A DNA stretch of 64,000 nucleotides from Heliorestis convoluta (GCF_009649955.1 NZ_CP045875.1:2213501-2277500), one strand, 5' to 3'. Counted from the first letter of the stretch, positions 16,685-26,180 are shown. The notes: a model not told the origin generated them from the sequence alone. Program-made: numbers and translations.

Positions 16685-18439
16685 ATGGATACTGTCAACT
16701 TGACGATTGATGGCCGAAAGGTAACGGTCCCAGCCAACACCACGGTCCTTGAAGCTGCTAAGAAATTAAAAATTAAAATTCCTACGTTATGTTATGTTAA
16801 AGAAATCAATGCCATTGGCGCTTGTCGAATGTGCCTGGTAGAGGTTAAAGGAAACCGTTCTTTACAGGCCTCCTGTGTTTTACCTGTAACAGAAGGTATG
16901 GAGATTAAAACGAACAGCCCACTGGTACGCACAACAAGACGAACCGTTCTAGAGTTAATCTTATCGAACCACAATCGAGAATGTACTTTCTGTGCTCGCA
17001 ATAGCAAATGTGAGTTGCAAAAGCTAGCTATGGAATTGGGAGTCCGCGAAATATCTTTCCCAGGGGAAGCAGCGAATCAACCCATTGACGAAGGCTCGCC
17101 AGCCCTTCATCGAGACGGTAGCAAATGCATTCTTTGTCGGCGCTGTGTCGCCGTCTGTCATCAAATCCAGACTGTCGGTGTTATCCAAGCAACGGAACGA
17201 GGATTCAAAACGACGATAGAACCTGCTTTTGGGAAAAGTCTTGATGAAGTAGCTTGTATTCTCTGTGGTCAATGTATCCATGCTTGCCCTGTGGCAGCCT
17301 TGCAAGAAAAAGATGATCGAGAAAAAGTATGGAAAGCCTTGTCTGATCCGGCGCTTCATGTGGTTGTTCAGACGGCACCGGCGGTACGTATTGCTTTGGG
17401 AGAAGAATTTGGATTGGAAGAAGGGTCTCCAGTCACCGGTAAAATGGTAGCCGCTCTTCGCCTTCTAGGCTTTCATCGCGTCTTTGACACAGATTTTGCC
17501 GCTGATTTGACCATTATGGAAGAAGGTCATGAGCTTCTTCATCGTCTGCAAAAAGGTGGCACTTTGCCTATGATCACCTCATGCAGTCCCGGTTGGGTAA
17601 AGTTTGTAGAACATCACTATCCCAACTTGCTACCGCATCTTTCAAGCTGTAAGTCACCGCAGCAAATGATGGGTGCCATTGTAAAAACCTACTATGCACA
17701 ACAAGCTGCCATCGATCCAGGCAAAATCTATCTAGTTTCTATTATGCCTTGTATCGCCAAAAAGTACGAATGCAATCGCCCTGAAATGAACGCTTCAGGC
17801 TATCAAGACGTAGATGTTGTTTTAACGACAAGAGAATTGGCTCAGATGATTCGACAGGCCGGTATCTGTTTTACTGACTTGCCAGAGGAAGACTTTGACT
17901 CTCCCTTGGGTGAATCAACGGGAGCTGGCCTTATCTTCGGTGCCTCTGGTGGAGTAACCGAAGCAGCATTGCGAACGGTTGTTGAAATTGTTACAGGGCA
18001 AGAGATGGAGACCTTAGACTATGAAGAAGTGCGAGGTCTTGAAGGAATTAAAGAAAGTACAGTAACAGCGGGGGAGCAACAGCTCCAAGTAGCCGTAGCT
18101 CATGGAACAGGCAATGCCAGGAAACTGTTAGATCAAATTCAAAAAGGAGAAAAGAAATATCACTTCATCGAGGTTATGGCTTGTCCCGGCGGTTGTATCG
18201 GCGGTGGTGGACAGCCAATTGCTCCAGTAGGATTCAATGAAAAGAGAGAAGTTCTATTAAAACGAAGTGAAGCCCTATATCAAGATGATAAAAGAAAAAA
18301 AATAAGAAAGGCCCACGAAAACGAAATGATTCAAAAACTCTATCGAGATTTTCTGGGCTCACCCAATAGCAAAAAAGCGAAAGAATTGCTTCATACACAA
18401 TACTGCAAGCGGTCTCTAGTGCCAAGTGATTCGGAATAG
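16685..18439 (+). CDS. hydA: HydA, catalytic subunit of the [FeFe] hydrogenase
   Basis: A 584-residue protein reducing protons or oxidising H2 at an H-cluster. In order: plant-type [2Fe-2S] domain (CRMCLVEV), the His-ligated cluster HNRECTFCARNSKC, two [4Fe-4S] motifs (CILCRRCVAVC, CILCGQCIHAC), then the H-cluster motifs TSCSPGW, MPCIAKKYE and EVMACPGGCIGGGGQP. The L1 motif has Ser where many enzymes have a second Cys. The C-terminal tail is charged and longer than the minimal domain. The ATG at 16685 has AAGGAG at 16667-16672; the frame is open further upstream to 16646. It is the last gene of hydCBA. The maturases HydE, HydF and HydG are not in the window. Confidence 0.95.
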   Translation: MDTVNLTIDGRKVTVPANTTVLEAAKKLKIKIPTLCYVKEINAIGACRMCLVEVKGNRSLQASCVLPVTEGMEIKTNSPLVRTTRRTVLELILSNHNRECTFCARNSKCELQKLAMELGVREISFPGEAANQPIDEGSPALHRDGSKCILCRRCVAVCHQIQTVGVIQATERGFKTTIEPAFGKSLDEVACILCGQCIHACPVAALQEKDDREKVWKALSDPALHVVVQTAPAVRIALGEEFGLEEGSPVTGKMVAALRLLGFHRVFDTDFAADLTIMEEGHELLHRLQKGGTLPMITSCSPGWVKFVEHHYPNLLPHLSSCKSPQQMMGAIVKTYYAQQAAIDPGKIYLVSIMPCIAKKYECNRPEMNASGYQDVDVVLTTRELAQMIRQAGICFTDLPEEDFDSPLGESTGAGLIFGASGGVTEAALRTVVEIVTGQEMETLDYEEVRGLEGIKESTVTAGEQQLQVAVAHGTGNARKLLDQIQKGEKKYHFIEVMACPGGCIGGGGQPIAPVGFNEKREVLLKRSEALYQDDKRKKIRKAHENEMIQKLYRDFLGSPNSKKAKELLHTQYCKRSLVPSDSE

Positions 18440-18640
18440 AGGTTTATTGTAAAGCTTTGCAGTGGGGCTCAAAAGCTTTGCGTAGATTGGAATCTGAGAA
18501 GGCGATTTCCCAGCGACAAGGAAATTGCCTTCTTTATATCGAAACTATTCACTTGTCTTGATGAATGTGGCATACTTCAAGTAGAGTATATTCGCCAAAA
18601 ATACATTATAACTTTATAGTAAATCGTAAGGATGGTGTCA

Positions 18641-19657
18641 ATGAGTAAAAAAGAAGACTTAGTTGATGTTTCACTTTTATTGAAAGAACTGAAGAAAGCA
18701 AACGGTCAGATGGGGCAAGTGGTCAAGACAATTGATCAGATTACCAAAAAAACCAATCTGCTCGCATTAAATTCAGCCATTGAAGCAGCTAGAGCGGGAG
18801 AAGCGGGACGAGGCTTTCGAGTCGTTGCCGATGAGATCAAGAAATTAGCCGATCAAAGCTTTTCTTCTACGAAAGTGAGTCATGATCTCATCGAAAATAT
18901 TCAGAAAAAAGCCAATGAAGTGATCGCCGTTCGTACAGCTGACGTAGCCTACGATACGATTGACAAAATCGATCGCAACCTCTTTGAACGGAACTGCGAC
19001 GTGCAAGCCTGGGCCACTTTTGACAAAATTAAGAGATGCTTGGAAAATGAAAAAGCCGAATGCGCACCTGCTACAGAATTACTTCGAAAAATTATTGATG
19101 TTTATGAAGTATACTATGATCTATTCGTACTGGATCGAAATGGCACTATTGTTGCAGCGGGACATTCCCGAGATGTTGTCGGTCAGGATATGTCGCAAAG
19201 AGAGTGGTTTCGGGAAACAATGCGAACCCAAGGTGTCTATGTAACAGACCTTTATTACTCAGAGTCCTTAAAAGGCTATACGGTTGCCTATTCTTGCCCG
19301 ATTCGAGATGATCAGGGCAAAATACTTGGTGTTTTTTCAACGCGCTTTAATTGGGATTACATATATGATATTCTTGACAGTGCTCGCATTGGAAGCACTG
19401 GTGATATTGTTGTCGTCAACCAATCGGGCACGGTCATTGCATCGCGAGATCGTACCGGTATACTTACAAGAGAGCTAAAGGGACTGCAAGCTGTACAAAA
19501 AGCCATTGCAGGAGAGCACTATGGTTATACCATAGAAAATGACGAAATGGGTCGAACACAGATTTTTGGCTATGCTCATACGAGGGGTTACAATGCGTAC
19601 CAAGGGAAAAACTGGTCTGTCATCGTTACAGAACTGCTAGAAAATCGTCATAAGTAA
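18641..19657 (+). CDS. Soluble chemoreceptor-like protein with reversed order: MCP signalling fragment then Cache domain
   Basis: A 338-residue protein with no membrane segment. Residues about 10-85 carry the tip of an MCP signalling domain ([22 protein letters not shown] and [11 protein letters not shown]), the region that binds CheA and CheW. Residues about 105-335 form a Cache sensor domain ([47 protein letters not shown]). In ordinary receptors the Cache domain is outside the cell and N-terminal, with the signalling hairpin at the C-terminus. Here the order is reversed and the hairpin is much shorter than usual. It could be a cytoplasmic sensor or a decoy for the array. AAGGA stands 8 nt before the ATG at 18641. 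Confidence 0.85.
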   Translation: MSKKEDLVDVSLLLKELKKANGQMGQVVKTIDQITKKTNLLALNSAIEAARAGEAGRGFRVVADEIKKLADQSFSSTKVSHDLIENIQKKANEVIAVRTADVAYDTIDKIDRNLFERNCDVQAWATFDKIKRCLENEKAECAPATELLRKIIDVYEVYYDLFVLDRNGTIVAAGHSRDVVGQDMSQREWFRETMRTQGVYVTDLYYSESLKGYTVAYSCPIRDDQGKILGVFSTRFNWDYIYDILDSARIGSTGDIVVVNQSGTVIASRDRTGILTRELKGLQAVQKAIAGEHYGYTIENDEMGRTQIFGYAHTRGYNAYQGKNWSVIVTELLENRHK

Positions 19658-19753
19658 CAAAACTTTGGACCTTTCATAGCTTGATCTTTTGCAACGGGAT
19701 CATTAGGTCTTATCATCTTTGGTTGTGCCCCCCCAGGCATGACTGGTTAGTCC

Positions 19754-20162
19754 GAAAATAGCTACCCTGTGGTGGGGTCAGGCGTTATGAATTCCTTCCG
19801 AACGGACTCATCCCACGCCATGAGCGGCAGCAAGCTGCCGATGGCTGAGGTCTGAAGTCCTCTCTCCAGGAAGTCATAACGCCTGACCCAGATACATCTT
19901 GCTGATTGTGACTGAGTTTTGGCCTATTGCATTGCAAATACAATAGGTAGTTGCGGATAGAAGAAAGTTTCGCCAAGCTATTCCAACGGAAGTAACAATC
20001 AGCAAAAACCTTCTGGGACTGGGCATCACGCTTTCCGCAGCGGGACTTGGGACCTCAGCTGTCGCCAGCTTGCTGGCGGTAACAGCGTGGGACCAGTCCA
20101 GAGCGGAGGAAAGCGTGATGACCTGGCCCCTCTATGAAGTAACCCCAACGTAATCAGGAAAA
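19754..20162 (+). repeat. Structured repeat unit B: two hairpin elements in opposite orientation
   Basis: A second copy of the 13.7-kb unit, here between the MCP-like gene and the glutamate synthase gene. Hairpin E1 (19775-19889) and the E2 core (20014-20123) are identical to unit A as far as I can read, while the spacer between them has many substitutions and small indels. In the spacer, TTGCTGATTGT and ACAATCAGCAA pair perfectly, as do CCTATTG and CAATAGG; unit A keeps these pairings with G-U pairs. The ends share AAAATAGCTACC and GTAATCAGGAAAA with unit A. No target duplication is visible. The remainder of 19658-20300 holds nothing I recognise. Confidence 0.85.
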
Positions 20163-20300
20163 ATTGGCCGACTCTCAAAGCGAATTCCCTAACAAATACC
20201 ATATAGAAAAACTCTAAACTAGAATAGTTCCTCTAGATTCCACTGAAACTTTCAGTAAGACAAATGACAATTTGCGAATACAAGGGGGAATCAAGAAGTT

Positions 20301-21881
20301 ATGACTTTTAGTCGCCCCAACCGCTCTGAGGCCATTCTTGCACGAAATCGTACGCCCAATTCGATTACTACCATTAGTGGGCTTTGTGCCACCTGTACCA
20401 GAGAGTGCCCTGGCCTTTGCGAAGTGGGCAAAGCCGCCTATCGTGGCAAAGAGGTTCTTTATCCACAGCCTTTTGGTGCTGTAACAGCAGGCTCTGAGAA
20501 AGACTATCCCATTGACTATTCTCACTTTAACGTGATGGGCACAGCTACTGGTGCCTGGGGTATTCAAGAAGATAGCGATCAAGCGATTTTCCCCAACGTT
20601 TCCACCAGTACATCGATTGGCGTGACGATGAATCAGATTCCTATGGAGTTACCTTTGGTGATCGGTGGTATGGGTTCTACGAAAATTGCTGCTGATTTCT
20701 GGGCTGGTATGGCTACGGGCGCGGCCATTACAGGGACAGGCATTGTAATAGGTGAAAATGTCTGCGGTATGGATCCAGAACTTGAAGTGAAAAAGGGCCG
20801 TGTTGTTCGCTCCCCTGATCTGGATCGACGGATTCGAGATTTTCTCGACTATGACGAAGGCCAAGGCTTTATTGCTGTGCAAGCCAATGTAGAAGATACT
20901 CGCTTGGGTGTACAAGAGTATGCCATTGAAAAACTGGGCGTAAAAGTGGTAGAACTCAAATGGGGACAAGGGGCCAAAAATATTGGGGGTGAAGTAAAGC
21001 TTAACTCCTTAGAACGAGCTTTACAGCTTAAATCTCGTGGCTACGTAGTGTTGCCCGATCCTGAAGACCCTAAAATCCAAGAAGCTTATAAAAAAGGCGC
21101 TTTCAAAGAATTCGAAAGACACTCTCGCGTTGGTATGGTTACAGAGGAAAGCTTCCATCGACGTGTCAAGGAACTGCGTCAAGCAGGTGCTCAATACATC
21201 TTCTTAAAAACAGGGGCCTATCGTCCCGCCGACTTGGCGCGAGCGCTGCGCTTTGCTTCCGATGCAAAGATCGATCTACTGACCGTAGACGGTGCTGGTG
21301 GCGGTACTGGCATGAGCCCCTGGCGCATGATGAACGAATGGGGTATGCCTGTTGTAGAACTTCACAGCCTTACCTATCAGTACGCGCACAAACTAAAAAG
21401 CATGGGCAAACACGTACCAGCCCTGGCTTTTGCCGGTGGCTTTAGTTCTGAGGACATGATCCTGAAAGGATTGGCGCTGGGCGCACCTTATTCGAAGCTG
21501 ATAGGAATTTCTCGTCCTGCTATTATTGCTTCTTTTGTAGGACAAAATATATACGATGCTTTAAAAGCAGGCAAAGACATCAAAGCCTACAGCACCTACG
21601 GTCAAAGCTTGGACGAAGTCTTTATCTACGCCACAGAGTTACAGCAACGTTTTGGCAAAGACTTTGACAAACTTCCACCAGGGGCTATTGGCCTATACTC
21701 CTATTATCAAAAACTCAAACAAGGCCTCCAGCAATTTCTCTGTGGCTTACGCAAGTTCAACTTAGATTACGTCAGTCGCGACGACATTGCCGCTTTAACC
21801 AAAAAAGCTTCCAAAGTAAGTGGTATACCCTATATCATGGATATGGACAAAGAAGAAGCCGAGAAGATCTTGACGCATTAA
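20301..21881 (+). CDS. FMN-binding glutamate synthase domain protein (GltB2-like)
   Basis: A 526-residue protein with the FMN-binding, alpha-beta barrel domain of glutamate synthase (for example VIGGMGSTKIAADFWAG, VVELKWGQGAKNIGGEVK, LTVDGAGGGTGMSP). It lacks the N-terminal glutamine amidotransferase and C-terminal GXGXG domains of bacterial GltB, as in the archaeal-type enzyme. Near the N-terminus CATCTRECPGLC (CxxCxxxCxxxC) could bind an Fe-S cluster. It probably forms glutamate from 2-oxoglutarate with ammonia delivered by another protein, or acts on a related substrate; the partner is not nearby. A GGGGGAA stretch lies before the ATG. A terminator follows. Confidence 0.85.
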   Translation: MTFSRPNRSEAILARNRTPNSITTISGLCATCTRECPGLCEVGKAAYRGKEVLYPQPFGAVTAGSEKDYPIDYSHFNVMGTATGAWGIQEDSDQAIFPNVSTSTSIGVTMNQIPMELPLVIGGMGSTKIAADFWAGMATGAAITGTGIVIGENVCGMDPELEVKKGRVVRSPDLDRRIRDFLDYDEGQGFIAVQANVEDTRLGVQEYAIEKLGVKVVELKWGQGAKNIGGEVKLNSLERALQLKSRGYVVLPDPEDPKIQEAYKKGAFKEFERHSRVGMVTEESFHRRVKELRQAGAQYIFLKTGAYRPADLARALRFASDAKIDLLTVDGAGGGTGMSPWRMMNEWGMPVVELHSLTYQYAHKLKSMGKHVPALAFAGGFSSEDMILKGLALGAPYSKLIGISRPAIIASFVGQNIYDALKAGKDIKAYSTYGQSLDEVFIYATELQQRFGKDFDKLPPGAIGLYSYYQKLKQGLQQFLCGLRKFNLDYVSRDDIAALTKKASKVSGIPYIMDMDKEEAEKILTH

Positions 21882-21929
21882 AATAAATCATAAAAAAAGG
21901 TAGATGGAATTAAAAAATATCGAAAAGCT

Positions 21930-21976
21930 AGGAACTGAGACGCCCTTACTTCCACGATGCCTCAGTTCCTTTCTCA
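21930..21976 (+). terminator. Terminator after the glutamate synthase gene
   Basis: AGGAACTGAG (21930-21939) pairs perfectly with CTCAGTTCCT (21961-21970), followed by TTCTC. The T run is weak but the stem is long. Confidence 0.65.
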
Positions 21977-22114
21977 TCCACTATCATTTCTCAAAGCACC
22001 CCGGCGGCTGAACTGAAGAGGTGATTCAGGTTGGATCAAACTCTTTTTTACATAGAATACTTTTTTTTAAGCTTCTCCTGTTGCTATAATAGAAATTAGG
22101 AGGAGGCAGCAGGA

Positions 22115-22762
22115 ATGGAGAAAATAAAACAAGGAATTGTCGCTTTCTTCAAGCATTCTATATCCGGCACAATAGGCATGGCCGGTTTTCTTTTTTCTTT
22201 AATCGCTTTCGAGCTGGGCGTTCTACTCTCGTTGTTAAGCGGTGCTCTACTTTACGGTGGCACCCTCTATGCATTGCGTGTCCCTGCACGGATGGCTCTC
22301 CAGGCAAAGAATGCAAACCCCTATGGCCTTGAGCCAGCGTATGTAAAGCAAACATTGCGAGAAGGACAGCAAAAGCTGCGCCAAATTGGTCGACTGCGAA
22401 GAAAAATCAAAGGTTGGTTCATACGACGCAAAGTGAATCACATTCATCGGCTCGGTACCGAGATTTTAGACGTTCTACACAAAGATCCGAAGCGTATTAA
22501 GTTGGCCCGTTCTTTTTTTACCCATTATTTAGATAGCACCATCAACATTTTGGAAAAATACATTTTCTTATCATCAAAGCCCATTCATGATGCAGAGATT
22601 CGAGCCGCTTTACGAAAAACAGAAGATACACTCAATCGGTTGCGAGAAGCCTACGAAAAAGAACTGGCCCAAATATTATCAGACGATGTATTAGATTTGG
22701 ATGTGGAACTTGAAGTACTCAAAAAATCCCTTCACCAAGAAGATCCAAAGAAAAAACCGTAG
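22115..22762 (+). CDS. XpaC-family protein (5-bromo-4-chloroindolyl phosphate hydrolysis family)
   Basis: A 215-residue protein with one or two hydrophobic segments at about residues 15-50, then a long basic, helical region ending in an acidic helix (SDDVLDLDVELEVL). It fits the XpaC family, named after a Bacillus gene affecting X-phosphate hydrolysis, whose function is unknown. It is directly followed by telA, the usual pairing in Firmicutes. AGGAGGAGG precedes the ATG. The TATAAT at 22084-22089 is a likely -10 element. Confidence 0.78.
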   Translation: MEKIKQGIVAFFKHSISGTIGMAGFLFSLIAFELGVLLSLLSGALLYGGTLYALRVPARMALQAKNANPYGLEPAYVKQTLREGQQKLRQIGRLRRKIKGWFIRRKVNHIHRLGTEILDVLHKDPKRIKLARSFFTHYLDSTINILEKYIFLSSKPIHDAEIRAALRKTEDTLNRLREAYEKELAQILSDDVLDLDVELEVLKKSLHQEDPKKKP

Positions 22763-22831
22763 TTAAAAGAAACCTTGCTAGAAAGAACCATAGATGGATT
22801 CTCAGTCCTAGGGAAAGGAGACGGGAAAGAC

Positions 22832-23983
22832 ATGAATCGTGACGATGTAAACAAAGAAGGCTTTCTTCTACTAACAGAGGAGAAGGCACCGCAGTGGGAG
22901 CAAAAAGCAGCGCCCCCTTCGCCGCCTCATGAAATTGTATCACTCGAAGCTTTGCCAGCGGAACAAAAAGCAAAGGCCAAAGAACTGTCCCAACAGCTCA
23001 ACCCGGCTGATCCGCAAACGCTTTTGCAATATGGTCTACCGGTACAGTCAGAACTCTCTCGCTTTGCCGACACCATTTTGGATCACATACGAACGAAAGA
23101 CACGGGTCCCGTTGGCGAAGTCCTCAGCGATTTGATGGTCAAGCTCAAGGGCATTGATCCCGATCAACTTGACAAACCAAAAAGCTTTTTCTCCAAGCTA
23201 CCGTTCTTCGGCTCTGCCGTCAAGTCCACAGAAAAAATCATGGCCAGTTATCAAAAAGTAGGCCACGAAGTAGAACAAATCTCACATCTTCTCGATAAAA
23301 AAAGAGTCCAACTGCTCAAAGACGTAACCTTATTAGAAAGCCTTTTTCACAAGAACAAAGAGTACTTCCAAGCCCTCAATTTACACATTGCCGGCGCAAG
23401 GCACAAACTAGAAGAACTTCGACAAACCATAATCCCACAGATGCAACAAAAAGTAGCCGCAAGCGGTGACGCCCAGGCTGTACAAGATCTAAATGATTTG
23501 ATTCAATTTACCGATCGCCTGGAAAAGAAAGTCCACGACCTCCTCTTAAGTCGTACCATCACCATGCAAACAGCACCGCAGATTCGTCTAATTCAGAATA
23601 ACAACCAGGTCTTAATCGAAAAAATACAATCTTCCATCATGATGACCATTCCACTATGGAAAAATCAACTCGTTCTAACCCTCTCCCTTTTCCACCAACA
23701 AAAAGCCTTAGAAGCACAACGGCACGTCACCGATACAACGAATGAACTCCTCCTGCGCAACGCTGAAATGCTACGCAGCAATAGCATTCAAGTAGCTCGA
23801 GAAAACGAACGAGGCATTGTCGATCTAGATACTTTGAAAAAGACACAAGAACATCTCATAGCCACCTTAGACGAAACCCTAAAAATCCAGCAAGAAGGTC
23901 GGACACAGCGACAAGCGGCAGAACGAGAGCTTGTACTAATGGAGCAAGAGCTTAAAGAAAAGCTACTTTCTGTGAAGAGATAA
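22832..23983 (+). CDS. telA: TelA-family toxic anion resistance protein
   Basis: A 383-residue soluble, largely helical protein of the TelA family, linked in other bacteria to resistance to tellurite, some bacteriocins and cell-envelope antibiotics. Typical features are FADTILDHIRTKDTGPVGEVL, KPKSFFSKLPFFGS, and the C-terminal ENERGIVDLDTLKKTQEHLIATLDE split over two helices. The ATG at 22832 is preceded by GGAAAGGAG; the frame extends to 22775 without support. It is 69 nt after xpaC and probably co-transcribed. A bidirectional terminator follows. Confidence 0.88.
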   Translation: MNRDDVNKEGFLLLTEEKAPQWEQKAAPPSPPHEIVSLEALPAEQKAKAKELSQQLNPADPQTLLQYGLPVQSELSRFADTILDHIRTKDTGPVGEVLSDLMVKLKGIDPDQLDKPKSFFSKLPFFGSAVKSTEKIMASYQKVGHEVEQISHLLDKKRVQLLKDVTLLESLFHKNKEYFQALNLHIAGARHKLEELRQTIIPQMQQKVAASGDAQAVQDLNDLIQFTDRLEKKVHDLLLSRTITMQTAPQIRLIQNNNQVLIEKIQSSIMMTIPLWKNQLVLTLSLFHQQKALEAQRHVTDTTNELLLRNAEMLRSNSIQVARENERGIVDLDTLKKTQEHLIATLDETLKIQQEGRTQRQAAERELVLMEQELKEKLLSVKR

Positions 23984-24013
23984 TCTAGAGGCAGAAGCAT
24001 AGGTTCAATACGC

Positions 24014-24059
24014 AAAAAAGGTGAGTCTTCATTCTCTATATAGAAGACCCACCTTTTTT
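24014..24059. terminator. Bidirectional terminator between telA and the TRAP permease gene
   Basis: AAAAAAGGTGAGTCTTC (24014-24030) pairs with GAAGACCCACCTTTTTT (24043-24059), with an A run on one side and a T run on the other. It serves the convergent telA (plus) and TRAP permease (minus) genes. Confidence 0.88.
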
Positions 24060-24065
24060 CTCATG

Positions 24066-26084
24066 TTAAGCCGATGAACTAACCGTCTCAGGCTTCTTGT
24101 CCACTTTTTGCCTGTTCATAGCCCATAAAGCAGCTAAAATAACAAAGCCCAAAAGATCAAGCCACGTATGATGCGTCACTAGCAATAGAGCAGCCGCAAA
24201 GAGCAAAGCCCGTTGCCAAGGATTGGCCGAACCAAAGTACCAACCTTGTACAGCCGAAGAAAGAGCAAAAATCCCAATCAAAGCCGTAGCCGCACGGATG
24301 GCTACATCAACATAGGTATAACCGTAGATCTCCATTAGATTGCTGTTCATCAAAATTTCAGGGGCGTAAAAGAACATAAAAGGCACGATATAGGCTGCAA
24401 TGCCCAAACGGAAAGAAGTATAGCCTGTTTTCATCGGATCAGAACCACTAATGGCCGATGCAGCATAAGAAGCCAACGCCACAGGTGGTGTAATCGCTGA
24501 AACACAAGCAAAATAGAAAACGAAGAAGTGAGCGAGAAGCGGTTGAATGCCCATTTGAATCAAGCCCGGTGCAACGACAGAAGCTGCCACTGCATAGGCT
24601 GCTGTCGTAGGCATCCCCATCCCCAATACAATGGCAATGAGCATGGCAAAGACAAGGGCTAAGAATTCACTGGTACCAGCAATACCCAGTAAAAGAGATG
24701 AGAATTTCAAGCCAATACCAGTCAGGGCGATAACACCCATAATAATACCAGCCGCTGCACAAACAGCCATGAGCTGAATAGCACCTTTCGCACCCATCTC
24801 AAGAGCCCGTAAGGTCTTCGCAAAGCCCATCCGTGAATCTTTGTTCAACCAGCTAATAACCAGGGCAGCCAATATCGCATAGAAACCGGACTTAATAACC
24901 GATTGCCCCATCATAAGCATCCCGAAAAGGATGAGAACAGGGAAAAACATATAAGCACGGCGCATTACTTCGCCAAGTGGTGGCAGTTGATCTCTTGGTA
25001 CACCATACAAGCCTAGCTTGCTTGCTTCTTTATCAACCATGAAGTAAGTAGAAGCAAAGTAGAGAATCGCTGGAATAATACCGGCAATCATCAAAGTCTG
25101 ATAGGGAATGCCTGTCATTTCAGCCATAATAAAGACGCCTGCTCCCATAATGGGCGGCATAATCTGGCCACCTGTTGAAGCGACTGCTTCTGTGGCCGCT
25201 GCAAAGCGAGGATTATAACCAACTCGCTTCATCAAAGGAATGGTCAAACTGCCTGTGGCCACAGCATTGCCTGCAGAAGTTCCATTCATGGTGCCCATCA
25301 AGGCACTGGCTAAAATGGCAACTTTGGCCGGCCCACCACGTAAGTGACCGCTTACAGAAAAGGCCCATTGCACAAAGTACTTGCCCACACCCGAGACAGT
25401 TAAAAAGGAGCTAAAAATAATAAATAGGATAATATACTTCGATGATATATTAATCGGAACACTAAAAATTCCGTCAAGACCATAGATATAGGTAAAGAAG
25501 CGCTCCGGCGAATAGCCTCTATGTTCAAAAATGCCTGGTAAGTAGGGCCCCAGAAAAGCATAGGCAATAAAAACCATGCTTAGAATCGGCAAGGCCCAAC
25601 CACTGGCACGACGAGCAATTTCTAAGACGAGAATGGTCCCAGCTAAAGCCACATAAAAGTCCATCTGTGTCGGCATAACGCCCATGCGGAACATCAATAC
25701 TTTATAGTTCAGTATGATGTAAAGCGCCACTACAATCGAAGCGGCTGCCAAAAGCCAGTCTGACCAATGGGGGTTGGTTTTACAAGCTTTCGTCCAACCG
25801 GGTAGTAAAAGAAAGCCAAGTACAGAGAGGGTCATCACGTGAATCGTTCGAAAGACCCAGGGATCTAGAGGATAGAAGACGAGACTGCCAATGTGAAAAA
25901 GAGCCGTTAAAGCAGCCATCAAAGCAATGGCTTTCCCGAGCCACCCTTCGGGCTTTCGCTGCGCTTTCAATTCGATTTCATCATCTACATCAAAATTGAT
26001 TTTGCCTTTCTTCTGTTCCGCAGAGTCATTCTTCTTCAAAGCATCTTTATCTAGGCTTTTTATGTCTTTATTCTCTTCTGTCAA
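24066..26084 (-). CDS. TRAP transporter fused permease (4TM/12TM)
   Basis: A 672-residue membrane protein fusing the small (DctQ-like) and large (DctM-like) subunits of a tripartite ATP-independent periplasmic transporter. A charged N-terminus (about 55 residues) is followed by many hydrophobic segments with family blocks such as GTMNGTSAGNAVATGS, STGGQIMPPIMGAGVFIMAE and GMGMPTTAAYAVAASVVAP. It moves an organic acid with Na+ or H+, fed by the TAXI protein encoded just upstream. The TTG at 26084 has AAAGGGG 9 nt before it. The longer frame to 26162 would start inside the intergenic hairpin. Confidence 0.9.
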   Translation of the reverse strand: MTEENKDIKSLDKDALKKNDSAEQKKGKINFDVDDEIELKAQRKPEGWLGKAIALMAALTALFHIGSLVFYPLDPWVFRTIHVMTLSVLGFLLLPGWTKACKTNPHWSDWLLAAASIVVALYIILNYKVLMFRMGVMPTQMDFYVALAGTILVLEIARRASGWALPILSMVFIAYAFLGPYLPGIFEHRGYSPERFFTYIYGLDGIFSVPINISSKYIILFIIFSSFLTVSGVGKYFVQWAFSVSGHLRGGPAKVAILASALMGTMNGTSAGNAVATGSLTIPLMKRVGYNPRFAAATEAVASTGGQIMPPIMGAGVFIMAEMTGIPYQTLMIAGIIPAILYFASTYFMVDKEASKLGLYGVPRDQLPPLGEVMRRAYMFFPVLILFGMLMMGQSVIKSGFYAILAALVISWLNKDSRMGFAKTLRALEMGAKGAIQLMAVCAAAGIIMGVIALTGIGLKFSSLLLGIAGTSEFLALVFAMLIAIVLGMGMPTTAAYAVAASVVAPGLIQMGIQPLLAHFFVFYFACVSAITPPVALASYAASAISGSDPMKTGYTSFRLGIAAYIVPFMFFYAPEILMNSNLMEIYGYTYVDVAIRAATALIGIFALSSAVQGWYFGSANPWQRALLFAAALLLVTHHTWLDLLGFVILAALWAMNRQKVDKKPETVSSSA

Positions 26085-26149
26085 TTGCGGAACCCCTTTC
26101 TTCGCACCGTATCTTACTAAAGAAGTCGTATAAAAAAGGTTAAAATTTT

Positions 26150-26180
26150 GGAGATGCCCCATGATAACGGGAACATCTCC
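26150..26180 (-). terminator. Hairpin between the TAXI and TRAP permease genes
   Basis: GGAGATG (26150-26156) pairs with CATCTCC (26174-26180). On the minus strand it is followed by AAAATTTTAACCTTTTTT. It may weaken read-through so that the binding protein is made in excess over the permease, a common arrangement. Confidence 0.5.

Noticed and set aside
13708-20162. Insertion sequence or CRISPR
   Set aside because: No transposase frame, no target duplication and no regular spacer pattern; only two full units with coding genes between.
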